From assembly GCA_030679915.1 (NCBI GenBank), contig JAUXRY010000038.1, positions 1 to 64,000 on the forward strand: 64,000 nucleotides of DNA. Reading direction: 5' to 3'. The DNA comes from Thiobacillus sp. (GTDB lineage Bacteria > Pseudomonadota > Gammaproteobacteria > Burkholderiales > Thiobacillaceae). Positions 17,411 to 25,858 of this stretch are shown one piece after another (position 1 is the first letter of the stretch; each line of letters begins with the position of its first letter). The notes beneath the pieces were generated by a model that did not search any database, was not told the DNA's origin, and worked only from the letters and a program-made list of their open reading frames with translations. The position numbers were made by a program, and so were the translations under genes.

Positions 17411-17661
17411 GGCGCAGCCAGCAGGCCGATCCGGCGCAAGCTGCTAATCGCTTCATCTGTCATCTGAGTGAAATGAGGACCGGTTTGGAGGGAAAGCCGG
17501 GCGGCCAGGCTTGTTTCAATGTCGGCCGCCGTCATGCCAGGCTGGTTTTGGATGAGCTGAAATAGCGCCAGAGCAAGCGGGGTCAGGTAATGGGTGTCAC
17601 CCGAGGCCGTGTCGAAGACAACGGCCTCGGGTTCAAAGGTTTTGATCTGGAAGCGTGGCAA
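17407..17661 (-). CDS. PqqD-like peptide-binding protein of an HPr-rel-A system
   Basis: The 84-residue protein has the compact winged-helix PqqD/RRE pattern: an N-terminal beta region with FDTASGDTHYLTPLALALFQLI, then helices with a DIE motif and a C-terminal LRRIGLL. PqqD-type domains bind leader peptides of modified peptides. No radical SAM partner is present; its partners are the HprK-like kinase and a nucleotidyltransferase. The likely client would be the exported protein encoded just upstream, which is inference from position. Confidence 0.75.
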   Translation of the reverse strand: MPRFQIKTFEPEAVVFDTASGDTHYLTPLALALFQLIQNQPGMTAADIETSLAARLSLQTGPHFTQMTDEAISSLRRIGLLAAP

Positions 17662-17713
17662 TCGCGATGTGTGACGACAGGTTTGAGGCTGTGAACGGGC
17701 TGGGAGCGGCTAC

Positions 17714-18397
17714 TCAGGCGAAAGTGGACTGGATATAGATCACGATCTGGGCCGAAGTCCAGTGCACCCCGGCGGTGGGTTCAAAATAGCCCTTACTCAC
17801 CCATTCGTTCCACATGGTGATGACCTGCATTTCCGACAGCACACCTGATGTGTAAGTCTTTTTTGCGTTCAGCAACGCAGCGACAATATGCGCACCCAGG
17901 TTGTCTGGATCGGTCAGGCCCCATGGATTGTTGCCATTGTTCATCTGCATGACCTGCATCATGGAAAGCGAGGTTTTGGCCGTGGTGACATTTTGGTCGA
18001 GATCCGCCTTGAACAGGGTGCCAGCGAAAGTCGGATGGAACAAGGTACCGCCACTCCAGTTCTCGGTTTGGTTCCTGAAACCATTGCCTGCACTTCCAGA
18101 AGGCCGGGTGGCTGTCCCTGGGTCATAAGTAGGCTTGGGCCATTGGTTCGGATGTTCTTTCCAGTATCCGGGCGATAGCCCTCTGCATACCGCTGGCGTG
18201 CCATGCTGGCTCAGGTTTCCCGAGACGGCTGCCGATGGGGTCTGACAGACACCAGCCAACACCGGCCGACTCGCCAGCGTGAAAATCGCGGAACCGCCGA
18301 GGACGGCTCCGGTCAGTTTGCGACGGGAAGAATTGATTTCCGCAGTGTGCGTTGCCTCGAGCGGTGTGTCTTGCGTGTCGGGAGAGGGGTCAGACAT
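17714..18397 (-). CDS. Exported (Tat-like) protein of unknown function
   Basis: The 227-residue protein carries a hydrophilic N-terminal stretch (about 1-22), then SSRRKLTGAVLGGS and a moderately hydrophobic stretch ending near LAGVC (about residues 23-51). That resembles a twin-arginine signal with a long n-region. The mature part has two cysteines in the first 25 residues and a GLSPGYWKEHPNQWPKP motif; Trp, Asn and Pro are frequent. No catalytic motif is recognised. It is the first gene before the PqqD-HprK-nucleotidyltransferase unit and a candidate substrate of it. The long hydrophilic n-region could be a recognition leader. Confidence 0.65.
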   Translation of the reverse strand: MSDPSPDTQDTPLEATHTAEINSSRRKLTGAVLGGSAIFTLASRPVLAGVCQTPSAAVSGNLSQHGTPAVCRGLSPGYWKEHPNQWPKPTYDPGTATRPSGSAGNGFRNQTENWSGGTLFHPTFAGTLFKADLDQNVTTAKTSLSMMQVMQMNNGNNPWGLTDPDNLGAHIVAALLNAKKTYTSGVLSEMQVITMWNEWVSKGYFEPTAGVHWTSAQIVIYIQSTFA

Positions 18398-18540
18398 GGC
18401 AGGCCTCGATAATTATTTAGATACGGTTTAATCAGTACATCAGCAAGAAACGCGCCAGCATATGGCCTGCGCACCTGAATTGACCGGTGGAAGGGGTATC
18501 CAGCGAATTGCCATGGCGAGGGTAGTTGGCAAGATGTAAA

Positions 18541-19389
18541 TTATTTCGACAGTTTGCCTCCGCTTACGCGGGAAACGCCAGCCAAGTCTGCCCAGCCCCG
18601 GGCGGCATTTATACCATGGGTTTGCAACAAATCTTGTACTGCCTCAGCTTGATCGTAGCCGTGTTCCAACAGCAATGTTCCATCCGCTTGCAGATGCTCG
18701 CGTGCTGAACGCGTAAGCTGGCGAAGGTCATCCAGCCCGTCCTGCCCGGCAGTCAGTGCACTCAAGGGTTCAAAGCGAACGTCGCCACGTGTCAGGTGGG
18801 GGTCTGCTGCTGCAACATACGGTGGATTGCTGACAATCAGGTCGAACTTCCGCCCGGAAAATGCGGCGAACCAGTTGCTGGTCATGAATTCAACGCGCGC
18901 GCCAAGGTGCTCGGCATTGCGATGCGCGACGTCCAGAGCCGCAGTCGAGCGGTCTGAAGCGGTTATCCGTGCCGACGGTCGCTCCAGTGCCAGGGTGATG
19001 GCAATGCAACCGCTTCCGGTGCCCAGATCCAGTATGTCCATGGCCCGATCCGGCGGGATGTGTTCCAGCGCAAGCTCGACCAGCAGCTCCGTATCGGGGC
19101 GGGGAATGAGGACATCGGGCGTGACCAGAAATGGGCGACCATAAAACTCGCGTGTTCCGACGAGGTAGGCGATAGGCTGGCCTTCCAGGCGTCGCGACAG
19201 CAGGGATTGAAACGTCGTGATTTGCGTATCGGATAGGGCATCGGTGTCGTGTGCAATCAACCATGCTGTTTCCACTGCCCAGCCGAATGATGCGAGCACG
19301 CGGGCCTCTAGTCGGGCTACACGTTTATCCAGCCCAAGCGCAGCGGCGATTTGCGCGGTTGCATCATCGAGAATTTGGGCAACGTTCAC
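18541..19389 (-). CDS. prmC: Release factor glutamine methyltransferase PrmC
   Basis: SAM-dependent N5-methylation of the GGQ glutamine in release factors. The 282-residue protein has an N-terminal helical domain, the SAM motif DLGTGSGCIAI and the catalytic NPPY (in SNPPYVAA). Its ATG directly abuts the prfA stop. The prfA-prmC order is the common one, placing the enzyme beside its substrate. Confidence 0.94.
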   Translation of the reverse strand: MNVAQILDDATAQIAAALGLDKRVARLEARVLASFGWAVETAWLIAHDTDALSDTQITTFQSLLSRRLEGQPIAYLVGTREFYGRPFLVTPDVLIPRPDTELLVELALEHIPPDRAMDILDLGTGSGCIAITLALERPSARITASDRSTAALDVAHRNAEHLGARVEFMTSNWFAAFSGRKFDLIVSNPPYVAAADPHLTRGDVRFEPLSALTAGQDGLDDLRQLTRSAREHLQADGTLLLEHGYDQAEAVQDLLQTHGINAARGWADLAGVSRVSGGKLSK

Positions 19390-20472
19390 TCAGGCTTCGC
19401 CGGACAGGGTGGCCAGTAATTCGGCCTGATGTTCGGCCGCTAGCGCATCAAATAATTCGGTCAGCTCGCCGTCCATCATGGCGTCGATCTTGTAGAGCGT
19501 GAGGTTGATGCGGTGGTCGGTGATGCGGCCTTGCGGGAAATTGTAGGTACGGATGCGGTCGGAGCGGTCGCCCGTGCCGACCAGGCTCTTGCGGGTGCTG
19601 GCTTCGGCGGCTTGCAGGGCCTGTAGCTCGCGGTCTTTCAGCCGTGCCGCCAGCACGCTCATGGCCTGGGCGCGGTTGCGGTGTTGCGAGCGGTCGTCCT
19701 GGCATTCGACCACCAGGCCGGTCGGCAGGTGGGTGATGCGGATCGCGGAATCAGTTTTGTTGATGTGCTGACCGCCTGCGCCCGAGGCGCGATATGTGTC
19801 GACGCGTAGATCTGCCGGATTGATGGTGATTTCACTGACTTCATCGGCTTCCGGCATCACCGCAACGGTGCACGCCGAAGTATGGATCCGTCCCTGCGAC
19901 TCGGTTTCCGGCACCCGCTGCACGCGATGGCCACCGGACTCGAACTTCAGCCGTGAATACGCCCCCTGCCCCGCGATACGCACGATGGCTTCCTTGTAGC
20001 CGCCAACCTCGCCAGGATTTTCCGACACCACTTCCACTTTCCAGCCCTGGCGTTCGGCGTAGCGCGTATACATGCGCAGCAGATTCCCTGCAAACAGCGC
20101 GGATTCGTCACCGCCGGTTCCGGCGCGAATTTCCAGAAAAATATTCCGTTCGTCGTTGGGATCTTTGGGCAGTAGCGCAGATTGCAGTTCGTTTTCCAGT
20201 TGCGTGATGCGCTCGGCGCTGTTAGCGAGTTCGGCTTCGGCCAACTCGCGCATGTCCGGATCGGCCAACAGTTCGTGGGCGGTTTTCTGGTCGGCCTCAA
20301 CTTGTCGGAATTGACGGTACAACGCGACCACCGGCGTGATGTCCGCATGCTCACGGGTAAGCTTGCGGTAGCGTTCCATGTCACCGGCAATTTCAGGCTG
20401 CGACAGTAGTGCATCGAGTTCCTCGAGCCGCTCGTCGGCACGAGCGAGCTTGCCGGTCAGCGAGGCTTTCAT
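19390..20472 (-). CDS. prfA: Peptide chain release factor 1
   Basis: Reads UAA and UAG stop codons on the ribosome. The 360-residue protein shows the GGQ motif in [15 protein letters not shown], the preceding [17 protein letters not shown] block including the codon-recognition region, and [15 protein letters not shown] near the C-terminus. It overlaps the hemA stop by four bases and abuts prmC, forming hemA-prfA-prmC as in many proteobacteria. Confidence 0.96.
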   Translation of the reverse strand: MKASLTGKLARADERLEELDALLSQPEIAGDMERYRKLTREHADITPVVALYRQFRQVEADQKTAHELLADPDMRELAEAELANSAERITQLENELQSALLPKDPNDERNIFLEIRAGTGGDESALFAGNLLRMYTRYAERQGWKVEVVSENPGEVGGYKEAIVRIAGQGAYSRLKFESGGHRVQRVPETESQGRIHTSACTVAVMPEADEVSEITINPADLRVDTYRASGAGGQHINKTDSAIRITHLPTGLVVECQDDRSQHRNRAQAMSVLAARLKDRELQALQAAEASTRKSLVGTGDRSDRIRTYNFPQGRITDHRINLTLYKIDAMMDGELTELFDALAAEHQAELLATLSGEA

Positions 20473-21719
20473 TCCCGGTGTAACCCGTACAACTGGCTGA
20501 TCAGGCGGACGAGTTGCTCGCGTTCGTCAGTGAGGGCGTGGTTGAGCGCGTGGCTTGGGCCGTGAAGCAGCTTGTTGGAGAGGGCATGGCTCATCGCCTC
20601 GAGCACGGTCCGTGGGTCTTCGCCACGCGCCAGTGCTTTTTCGGCCTTTTCGAATTCGTGGCGACGGTAGCGCTCGGCGCTGTCGCGCAGCGAACGGATG
20701 ACTGGCACGACTTCGCGCCCTTCCATCCAGTGCACAAAGCTTTCTACGCTGGTTTCGATGATCGCCTCGGCCTGTACCACCTGGGCGACGCGGTTGTCCA
20801 TGCCTTCGCGCACCACTTGGCCGAGGTCGTCGACGGTATAGAGAAACACGTCGTCCATATTGGCGACTTCAGCTTCAACGTCGCGCGGTACCGCCAAATC
20901 GACGATAAAAATCGGGCGGTGGCGGCGTTGCTTGATGGCGCGTTCGAGCAGGCCCTTGCCAAGGATAGGCAGCGGGCTGGCGGTGGAGGTGATGATGATG
21001 TCGTAGTTCGGGAGTTCTTCCGGCAAGGCGGTCAGCGGGATGACGCTGGCGCCAAAACGCTCGGCCAGCGGGCGGGCGCGTTCGGCGGTGCGGTTGGCCA
21101 CCGTCATGCGGCGCGGATGCTGCGCGGCAAAGTGAGTGATGCACAACTCGATCATCTCGCCGGCGCCGATGAACAAACAGGCCTGTTCCTTGACGCTGGG
21201 AAAAATCCGTTCGGCAAGCTTTACCGCAGCGGCAGCCATCGACACCGAATTGGCGCCGATTTCGGTGCTGGTGCGGACTTCCTTGGCCACCGAGAAGGTG
21301 CGTTGGAACAGCTTGTGCAGTAACAGGCCAAGCGTGCCGGCTTCTTCGGCAGTGTGAACTGCCTGTTTCATCTGGCCGAGAATTTGAGTTTCGCCCAGCA
21401 CCATCGAATCGAGTCCGGCCGCGACGCGGAATGCGTGCTGCGCGGCTTGTTCACGCGGCAGGGCATACAGATAAGGCGCGAGTTCACGGCGCTCGATGTG
21501 GTGAAAATCGGCCAGCCATTGCGTGACAGATTCGGGCGAAGGCGTGTTGCAGTACAACTCGGTGCGGTTGCAGGTCGACAGGATGGCGACCTCAGACGCA
21601 CGTTGACTTTGCGTCAGCTCATGCAGCGCCTGCACCAGTTTTTCGGGGCCGAACGCGACCTGTTCGCGGATCGCGAGCGGTGCGGTGTGATGGTTGACCC
21701 CGAGGGTGAGAAGCTGCAT
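20469..21719 (-). CDS. hemA: Glutamyl-tRNA reductase
   Basis: NADPH-dependent reduction of glutamyl-tRNA to glutamate-1-semialdehyde, the first step of C5 tetrapyrrole synthesis. The 416-residue protein has [22 protein letters not shown] with the catalytic cysteine (about residue 50), [10 protein letters not shown] and a Rossmann GAGEM. The pathway feeds heme and siroheme, both heavily used by DsrAB, DsrJ and DsrM in this window. Confidence 0.96.
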   Translation of the reverse strand: MQLLTLGVNHHTAPLAIREQVAFGPEKLVQALHELTQSQRASEVAILSTCNRTELYCNTPSPESVTQWLADFHHIERRELAPYLYALPREQAAQHAFRVAAGLDSMVLGETQILGQMKQAVHTAEEAGTLGLLLHKLFQRTFSVAKEVRTSTEIGANSVSMAAAAVKLAERIFPSVKEQACLFIGAGEMIELCITHFAAQHPRRMTVANRTAERARPLAERFGASVIPLTALPEELPNYDIIITSTASPLPILGKGLLERAIKQRRHRPIFIVDLAVPRDVEAEVANMDDVFLYTVDDLGQVVREGMDNRVAQVVQAEAIIETSVESFVHWMEGREVVPVIRSLRDSAERYRRHEFEKAEKALARGEDPRTVLEAMSHALSNKLLHGPSHALNHALTDEREQLVRLISQLYGLHRE

Positions 21720-21762
21720 GACGGCGTGGGCCGAAAAAGAAGACGGCTATTTTACCCGCTGC

Positions 21763-22680
21763 CTAGGCTGCGCGGGCGGGAGCTTTGTCCAAATCAAAGC
21801 GCAGGCGGTCGTAATAGCGCCCGCGATAGAGCAGGCGGCGGTGTGAGGGTGAGTCGATAAACGCGCTGCGGGTGTGCAGGACGTTGTTACATAGTAACCC
21901 CATGCCGGGGCGCAGATGTGCGTTCAGAATGTATTCCGAATTGGCGAGAATATCAGCCAGGGTTTTGACGGCAGCCTGCGTGAGAGTGTCGGCCTTCCAT
22001 ACGATCGAGCGTGTGCGCGCGGTGTAACGCATGGTGAGAAAGCCTTGTTCGGGGTCGATGGCAAACACCGGACCGCTTTGCTCGGCGCGGGCGATATCGT
22101 CATCGTCCATGCGGGCGGGAATGGTCATCGCGTCCGGTCGCATCAACGTGGCAATGTAATCCGGGTTGATGTCGCGCAACTGGATATAGGCAATCTCGTG
22201 GTCGAGCAATGCATTGTCGCCGCCTGATTCGGCATCCTGCGCGCAGTGAAGCGTCATGCCGAGAATGCGGCGATCAAGCGCGTTGTAATAGCCGTCGGTA
22301 TGCCAGTTGATCGATTTGTTCGTATAGGGGATGAATTCGCCGCGCCCGCCGCTTTCAGTCTCTGCCGGCGTGATGCTGGACAGACCATCTTCGTCCGACA
22401 GGTAGTTGCCTTCCAGTCGGACGAGGCCCAATTGGGCCGCAAGTTGATGCGGAAATGATTTGTCGGCGGGCGAGTGATTCGGCGCATGGTAGATGACCAT
22501 GTTGCTGCGCGCGCAGCACGCGGCCAGTGCGGTTGTTTCAGCCCTGGATAATTGCTTCGGATTACTGAGCGTGACGATCAACGCATCGACGTCACGCGGG
22601 TACGAAGCGAGTTTGGCGTTACGCCAGGCGCGATAGCCCGTTTCGTTGGAGAGGTCGAAAGGGGACGGCGAGGCCGACAT
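21763..22680 (-). CDS. TauD/TfdA-family Fe(II)/2-oxoglutarate dioxygenase
   Basis: The 305-residue protein fits the TauD/TfdA superfamily. The iron ligands are visible as NWHTDGYY (HxD) and a distal His in LHTRSAFIDSP, followed by RRLLYRGRYYDRLR with the Arg that would bind 2-oxoglutarate. TauD proper releases sulfite from taurine, but the substrate of this member is not clear. It immediately follows the 206-aa gene with no gap, so it belongs to the minus-strand unit opposite dsr, where an organosulfur or oxygen-dependent role is plausible. Confidence 0.75.
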   Translation of the reverse strand: MSASPSPFDLSNETGYRAWRNAKLASYPRDVDALIVTLSNPKQLSRAETTALAACCARSNMVIYHAPNHSPADKSFPHQLAAQLGLVRLEGNYLSDEDGLSSITPAETESGGRGEFIPYTNKSINWHTDGYYNALDRRILGMTLHCAQDAESGGDNALLDHEIAYIQLRDINPDYIATLMRPDAMTIPARMDDDDIARAEQSGPVFAIDPEQGFLTMRYTARTRSIVWKADTLTQAAVKTLADILANSEYILNAHLRPGMGLLCNNVLHTRSAFIDSPSHRRLLYRGRYYDRLRFDLDKAPARAA

Positions 22681-23301
22681 TTATTCCGGCGGCAGCATGT
22701 CAGGTGAGCCAAAGCCGCGCTTGACCGGCCCATCCGACAGCAGGCCCGTGAAGCTCTTTCTCACCGTGCCCATCATTTCGGGCATTTCGATGTCCATGAT
22801 CTGGTCCATGATCCAGGTCTTGTCGTTGTCGCCCATTTCCTCGCGGATTTGCAGACTCAGAAAGCGCAATGCCGGAAAACTTGCCTTTTCCTCGTCGGGA
22901 AACTCGAACTCTGAGTATTCTTCAAAGCGCCGATTCAGGAATTCGATGAATTCGGCCTTGAAGTTACGGTTGCCGTCCGGACCCGCGACGCTGATGATGT
23001 TTTCCTCCATCAATTCGCCCAGACGGTTGGATACGGCCTGCAGTACGGCAATACGGCGTTCCGGCGAGAGCGTGGCGTAGGCCATGCGGTCGCAGTAATG
23101 CGCCAGAAAGGCGACAAATTCGGCGATCAGCTTGAAGCCGCGCGCCGGGGTGATGATGTCGTAGTTTTCGCGACCGAGGTTGTCCATCGCCTTGTCGGCG
23201 ACGCGCCAGGTGGTGGTGGCGACCGCACTGGCGATTTCATTGGCGGTACGCTCACCGTCTTTTTTAAACCAGATGGTACGGACTCTAACGGGTTTGACCA
23301 T
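22681..23301 (-). CDS. Conserved-looking protein of unknown function
   Basis: I do not recognise this 206-residue protein. It is soluble, with alternating charged helices, an acidic region EFIEFLNRRFEEYSEFEFPDEE (about 114-135) and DQIMDIEMPEMM (about 165-176). One cysteine (HYCDR, about residue 69) is seen. No signal peptide or transmembrane segment. It is packed between the sulfurtransferase and the dioxygenase genes (22-bp and zero-bp gaps), so it is probably co-expressed with them. A link to sulfur metabolism is positional only. Confidence 0.65.
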   Translation of the reverse strand: MVKPVRVRTIWFKKDGERTANEIASAVATTTWRVADKAMDNLGRENYDIITPARGFKLIAEFVAFLAHYCDRMAYATLSPERRIAVLQAVSNRLGELMEENIISVAGPDGNRNFKAEFIEFLNRRFEEYSEFEFPDEEKASFPALRFLSLQIREEMGDNDKTWIMDQIMDIEMPEMMGTVRKSFTGLLSDGPVKRGFGSPDMLPPE

Positions 23302-23322
23302 GGGTGTTCTCCTCGAAGCCGC

Positions 23323-24174
23323 TTAGGCGACTTCTCCAGTAGCGACAGGGCGATGCGGATCACGAATCCATTCGCTCCATGAGCCGGGGTAAAGCTGTGA
23401 GCCGGGCAAGCCGGCAATTTCCATCGCCAGAATATTATGGGACGCAGTGACGCCGGAACCACAGGTGTGGACGACGTTTTCCGGTGCCACACCATTCAGC
23501 AGGTGGGTATAGTTTTCGCGCAGCTCATCGGCAGGCAGGTAGGTGCCGTCCATGTCGAGGTTTTCCTCGAACACCCAGTTGACCGCCCCGGGTATGTGAC
23601 CGGCCACGGTATCAAGTGGTTCGCGTTCGCCGCTGAAACGTTGCTCCGGGCGGGCGTCGACAAGTTTGTGCGCAGTGCTTTGACGGATGGTGTCGACTGT
23701 TGCGGCGTCTACGCCCCAGCTCGGGCGGGCAGGGCAAGGATAAGTCCGCGCCGTCATGGCAGGCAGGGCATCGGTCAGCGGATGCTGTTCGCGCGTCCAT
23801 TTCGGCAGGCCGCCGTCGAGCAACGCGACTTTTTTGTGGCCGAGCCCGCGCAATAACCACCACAGGCGCACGGCCATCGAACCAAAGCTGTCGTCATAGA
23901 CGACTACTTGGGATTCGGCGGTTATGCCCCAGGCGCCGAGTTTGGTGCAAAACGCATTCAGGTCGGGCAGCGGGTGTCGTCCGCTGGTGGGCGTGACGGG
24001 GGAAGACAAGTCTTCGTCCAGATGCGCATAACGCGCACCGGGTATATGGCCTGCCGCATAGGCTCGCCGACCGGCTTCGGTATCGGTGAGCGTAAAGCGG
24101 CAGTCGATCACCAGCCAGCTCGGATTGTCGAGCTGGCTGGCCAGGGAATCTGTGGATACAACCGTGTTGGACAT
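23323..24174 (-). CDS. sseA: 3-mercaptopyruvate/thiosulfate sulfurtransferase
   Basis: The 283-residue protein has two rhodanese domains. The N-terminal one is inactive (DDSFGSMA in place of the Cys loop). The C-terminal one holds Cys238 in CGSGVTA, the loop typical of mercaptopyruvate sulfurtransferases rather than CRKGVTA of thiosulfate rhodaneses. It would form an enzyme persulfide for delivery to acceptors. It lies directly downstream of a DsrC-like gene on the same strand, suggesting a persulfide relay partner. Confidence 0.88.
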   Translation of the reverse strand: MSNTVVSTDSLASQLDNPSWLVIDCRFTLTDTEAGRRAYAAGHIPGARYAHLDEDLSSPVTPTSGRHPLPDLNAFCTKLGAWGITAESQVVVYDDSFGSMAVRLWWLLRGLGHKKVALLDGGLPKWTREQHPLTDALPAMTARTYPCPARPSWGVDAATVDTIRQSTAHKLVDARPEQRFSGEREPLDTVAGHIPGAVNWVFEENLDMDGTYLPADELRENYTHLLNGVAPENVVHTCGSGVTASHNILAMEIAGLPGSQLYPGSWSEWIRDPHRPVATGEVA

Positions 24175-24243
24175 AAGTTGACTTCAGGCGTGAAAATGGG
24201 GGCAGCAGCGCGATGAACGGCTCTGGTTCTGCCCCCGTACTAC

Positions 24244-24576
24244 TTAGTAGCCGCCTTTGCCGTAAGGCTTGGGCAGGCCGGAAACGCGGCAACCTTGACG
24301 TGCAGGCTGGTTGGGGAACAGCTCATACAATGCTTTCTTCCAGTCCACGCCGTCATGCAGGTCAGTCAGTTCGGCGACCATGTTGCGGAAGTTTGGGGTC
24401 TGACCGTCTTCCTTGTATTTGTCACGCAGGTAGTTCACGACTTGCCAGTGCGCTTCGGTCAATTTGATACCTTCGGCTTCGGCGATGATAGGGACGATCT
24501 CGTCGCTGAAATTGGCTTCCAGCAGGAATTCCTCTTCGCCTGTTTCCAGTTCTTCGCCATTCAACAAATAACCCAT
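24244..24576 (-). CDS. DsrC/TusE-family paralogue lacking the terminal cysteine
   Basis: The 110-residue protein has the DsrC fold signatures: EAHWQVVNYLRDKY, the YELFPNQPARQGC region and GLPKPYG. In DsrC two cysteines lie in the C-terminal arm (CysB, then penultimate CysA). Here Cys96 (CysB position) is kept, while the end reads GKGGY with no CysA. TusE normally keeps CysA, so this is neither canonical DsrC nor TusE. It cannot make the intramolecular disulfide used by DsrMKJOP. It lies between a sulfurtransferase and a Cas6-like gene. The canonical copy is at 29487-29822. Confidence 0.85.
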   Translation of the reverse strand: MGYLLNGEELETGEEEFLLEANFSDEIVPIIAEAEGIKLTEAHWQVVNYLRDKYKEDGQTPNFRNMVAELTDLHDGVDWKKALYELFPNQPARQGCRVSGLPKPYGKGGY

Positions 24577-24603
24577 GATTACTGCTCCTTTCAGGTTTGG
24601 TTT

Positions 24604-25263
24604 TTAAAAAATGACCGGTACGACCGGTGCAATGGATTTATGCGGGATGAAAATCCCGCAGCCTAACAACCGATTGCGCCCCAGGCCCTCATCCTGAATT
24701 TGCAGGGATTTGTGGGGTGGGACTTCATGCAACATCAGGCTATAGCCATAAAGCGGGCCCGATGCGCTTTGCAGGGTTTGCTGCTTGCCACAGATAAATC
24801 CGCAACGTAGCTTGAAGTGTCCATCGAGCTCGCGCATCACATCCTGGACGAATTGTTCTTCACCAGCGCTACCTGTGTCAACGAAGTGAGCGTAGATGTT
24901 GGCAAAAGGCGTGAAGGCACGCGTTTTGAAATTGCCGATTTGCAAAGCGTGGCCACTCAAATCGAGCGTTTTCCCACACAGTATTTGCATGTCATCCACC
25001 CGGCTTTTGGGCACGCGCATGAACATTTTGGCACGCCGGTTGATATTCAGTGTGGTATCTCCGCTGTTGGTCTCAGCGCCTTTCAGGTGCTGTATGCCCG
25101 CACCCGCATGGTCTCCCAGCCAAGGTAACAGATTCAATATCGCATCAGACAGTAATTGAGCGTTGTCGGCCTGGATCGTCGTGCCAACCAGGTCAAATTG
25201 CAGATCAATCATGCTCGGGATGTACTCTTCCGGCTTGTCTTCTGGCCAGCTAGCCCATGTCAT
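24604..25263 (-). CDS. Orphan Cas6/Cmx6-like RAMP protein
   Basis: The start at 25263 is chosen because its ATG overlaps the preceding stop (ATGA), giving 219 residues. The pattern matches the Cas6/Cmx6 family of type I-MYXAN systems: an N-terminal MIDLQFDLVGTTI strand, GKTLDLSGHALQIG mid-protein, GYSLMLHEV, and a C-terminal glycine-rich loop GLGRNRLLGCGIF (about 193-205) ending PHKSI. Cas6 enzymes cut CRISPR precursor RNA, yet no other cas gene or repeat array is seen here. It sits in an operon with a DsrC paralogue, opposite dsrA, so it may process a non-CRISPR RNA or have lost nuclease function. Confidence 0.75.
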   Translation of the reverse strand: MTWASWPEDKPEEYIPSMIDLQFDLVGTTIQADNAQLLSDAILNLLPWLGDHAGAGIQHLKGAETNSGDTTLNINRRAKMFMRVPKSRVDDMQILCGKTLDLSGHALQIGNFKTRAFTPFANIYAHFVDTGSAGEEQFVQDVMRELDGHFKLRCGFICGKQQTLQSASGPLYGYSLMLHEVPPHKSLQIQDEGLGRNRLLGCGIFIPHKSIAPVVPVIF

Positions 25264-25481
25264 GACACTTCCCCGGCGTGCTCCTTGGCCCATGCATTCA
25301 TCACATCAGCCCACTTCTGCGCGCTGGTTGGATCCACTTCAAAAATGGTAAAACGCTTGTTCTCGCGTATCCGAATGCGCAAAAAAGGGACACCCCCTGA
25401 TTCGTGTACGAAATTCTGGAACTCGATTTCCTGGCCACCAAAAGGCAGTCGCAATTTATCTATGGGGGTGATCTCGGCCAT
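25260..25481 (-). CDS. Small protein of unknown function
   Basis: The 73-residue protein is unrecognised. It begins MAEITPIDKLRLPFGGQEIEF and ends with a charged helix containing AQKWADVMNAWAKEHAGE. There are no cysteines, signal or membrane segment. It overlaps the Cas6-like gene by four bases (ATGA), so the two are translationally coupled and probably functional partners. It is the first gene of the minus-strand unit divergent from dsrA. Confidence 0.65.
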   Translation of the reverse strand: MAEITPIDKLRLPFGGQEIEFQNFVHESGGVPFLRIRIRENKRFTIFEVDPTSAQKWADVMNAWAKEHAGEVS

Positions 25482-25858
25482 TTGTTTGTTTTCAGTCCGT
25501 TCTATATAAATTGTCGGGTAAGTGCATTCGATGACAACTCACGCAATGAATCTGAATGAGGGTGTGACGTGATATTTCAACCCTGAATGGTGCATGGGCT
25601 TGCGTTCGCAACAATATTTTAATACTCTTATGGATTGATGTGGCGGTTGTGTAATGTCTCATTCTTTGTTGTAGAGAGGCATTACCGTGTTGGGGGAAAC
25701 TTGACTACGCCATATGGGTAGGTATAAGCCTACCGCTATGGAGTAGTCGATTTACCCATCGGAATGATGGTGGTGCGACCCTCAAGCCAATACGATGTTT
25801 GGATACCGTTGAGCTGCCGGCTGAACGGGCGTTACGAATTTTTCTAGGAGAGAAGATA
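25482..25858. promoter_or_regulatory. Divergent control region between the 73-aa gene and dsrA
   Basis: This 377-bp AT-richer spacer carries the dsr promoter and dyad (25701-25750). The dsrA Shine-Dalgarno (AGGAGA, about 25846-25851) is at its right end. The left part holds a TATATAAATT stretch near 25503-25512 that may serve the minus-strand unit; the match is too weak to call. Confidence 0.6.
25701..25750 (+). promoter_or_regulatory. dsr operon promoter embedded in a 50-bp dyad
   Basis: TTGACT (25701-25706), a 16-bp spacer and TATAAG (25723-25728) form a good sigma-70 promoter about 130 bp before dsrA. The whole element is a nested dyad: GACTAC/GTAGTC outside, CCATA/TATGG in the middle and GGTAGG/CCTACC inside. 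That is 17 pairs with symmetric mismatches, centred on the -10. A dimeric regulator or a cruciform covering the promoter is a natural reading. Confidence 0.65.

Noticed and set aside
24604-25263. Evidence for a CRISPR locus
   Set aside because: No repeat-spacer array or other cas gene anywhere in the window; only the Cas6-like gene remains.
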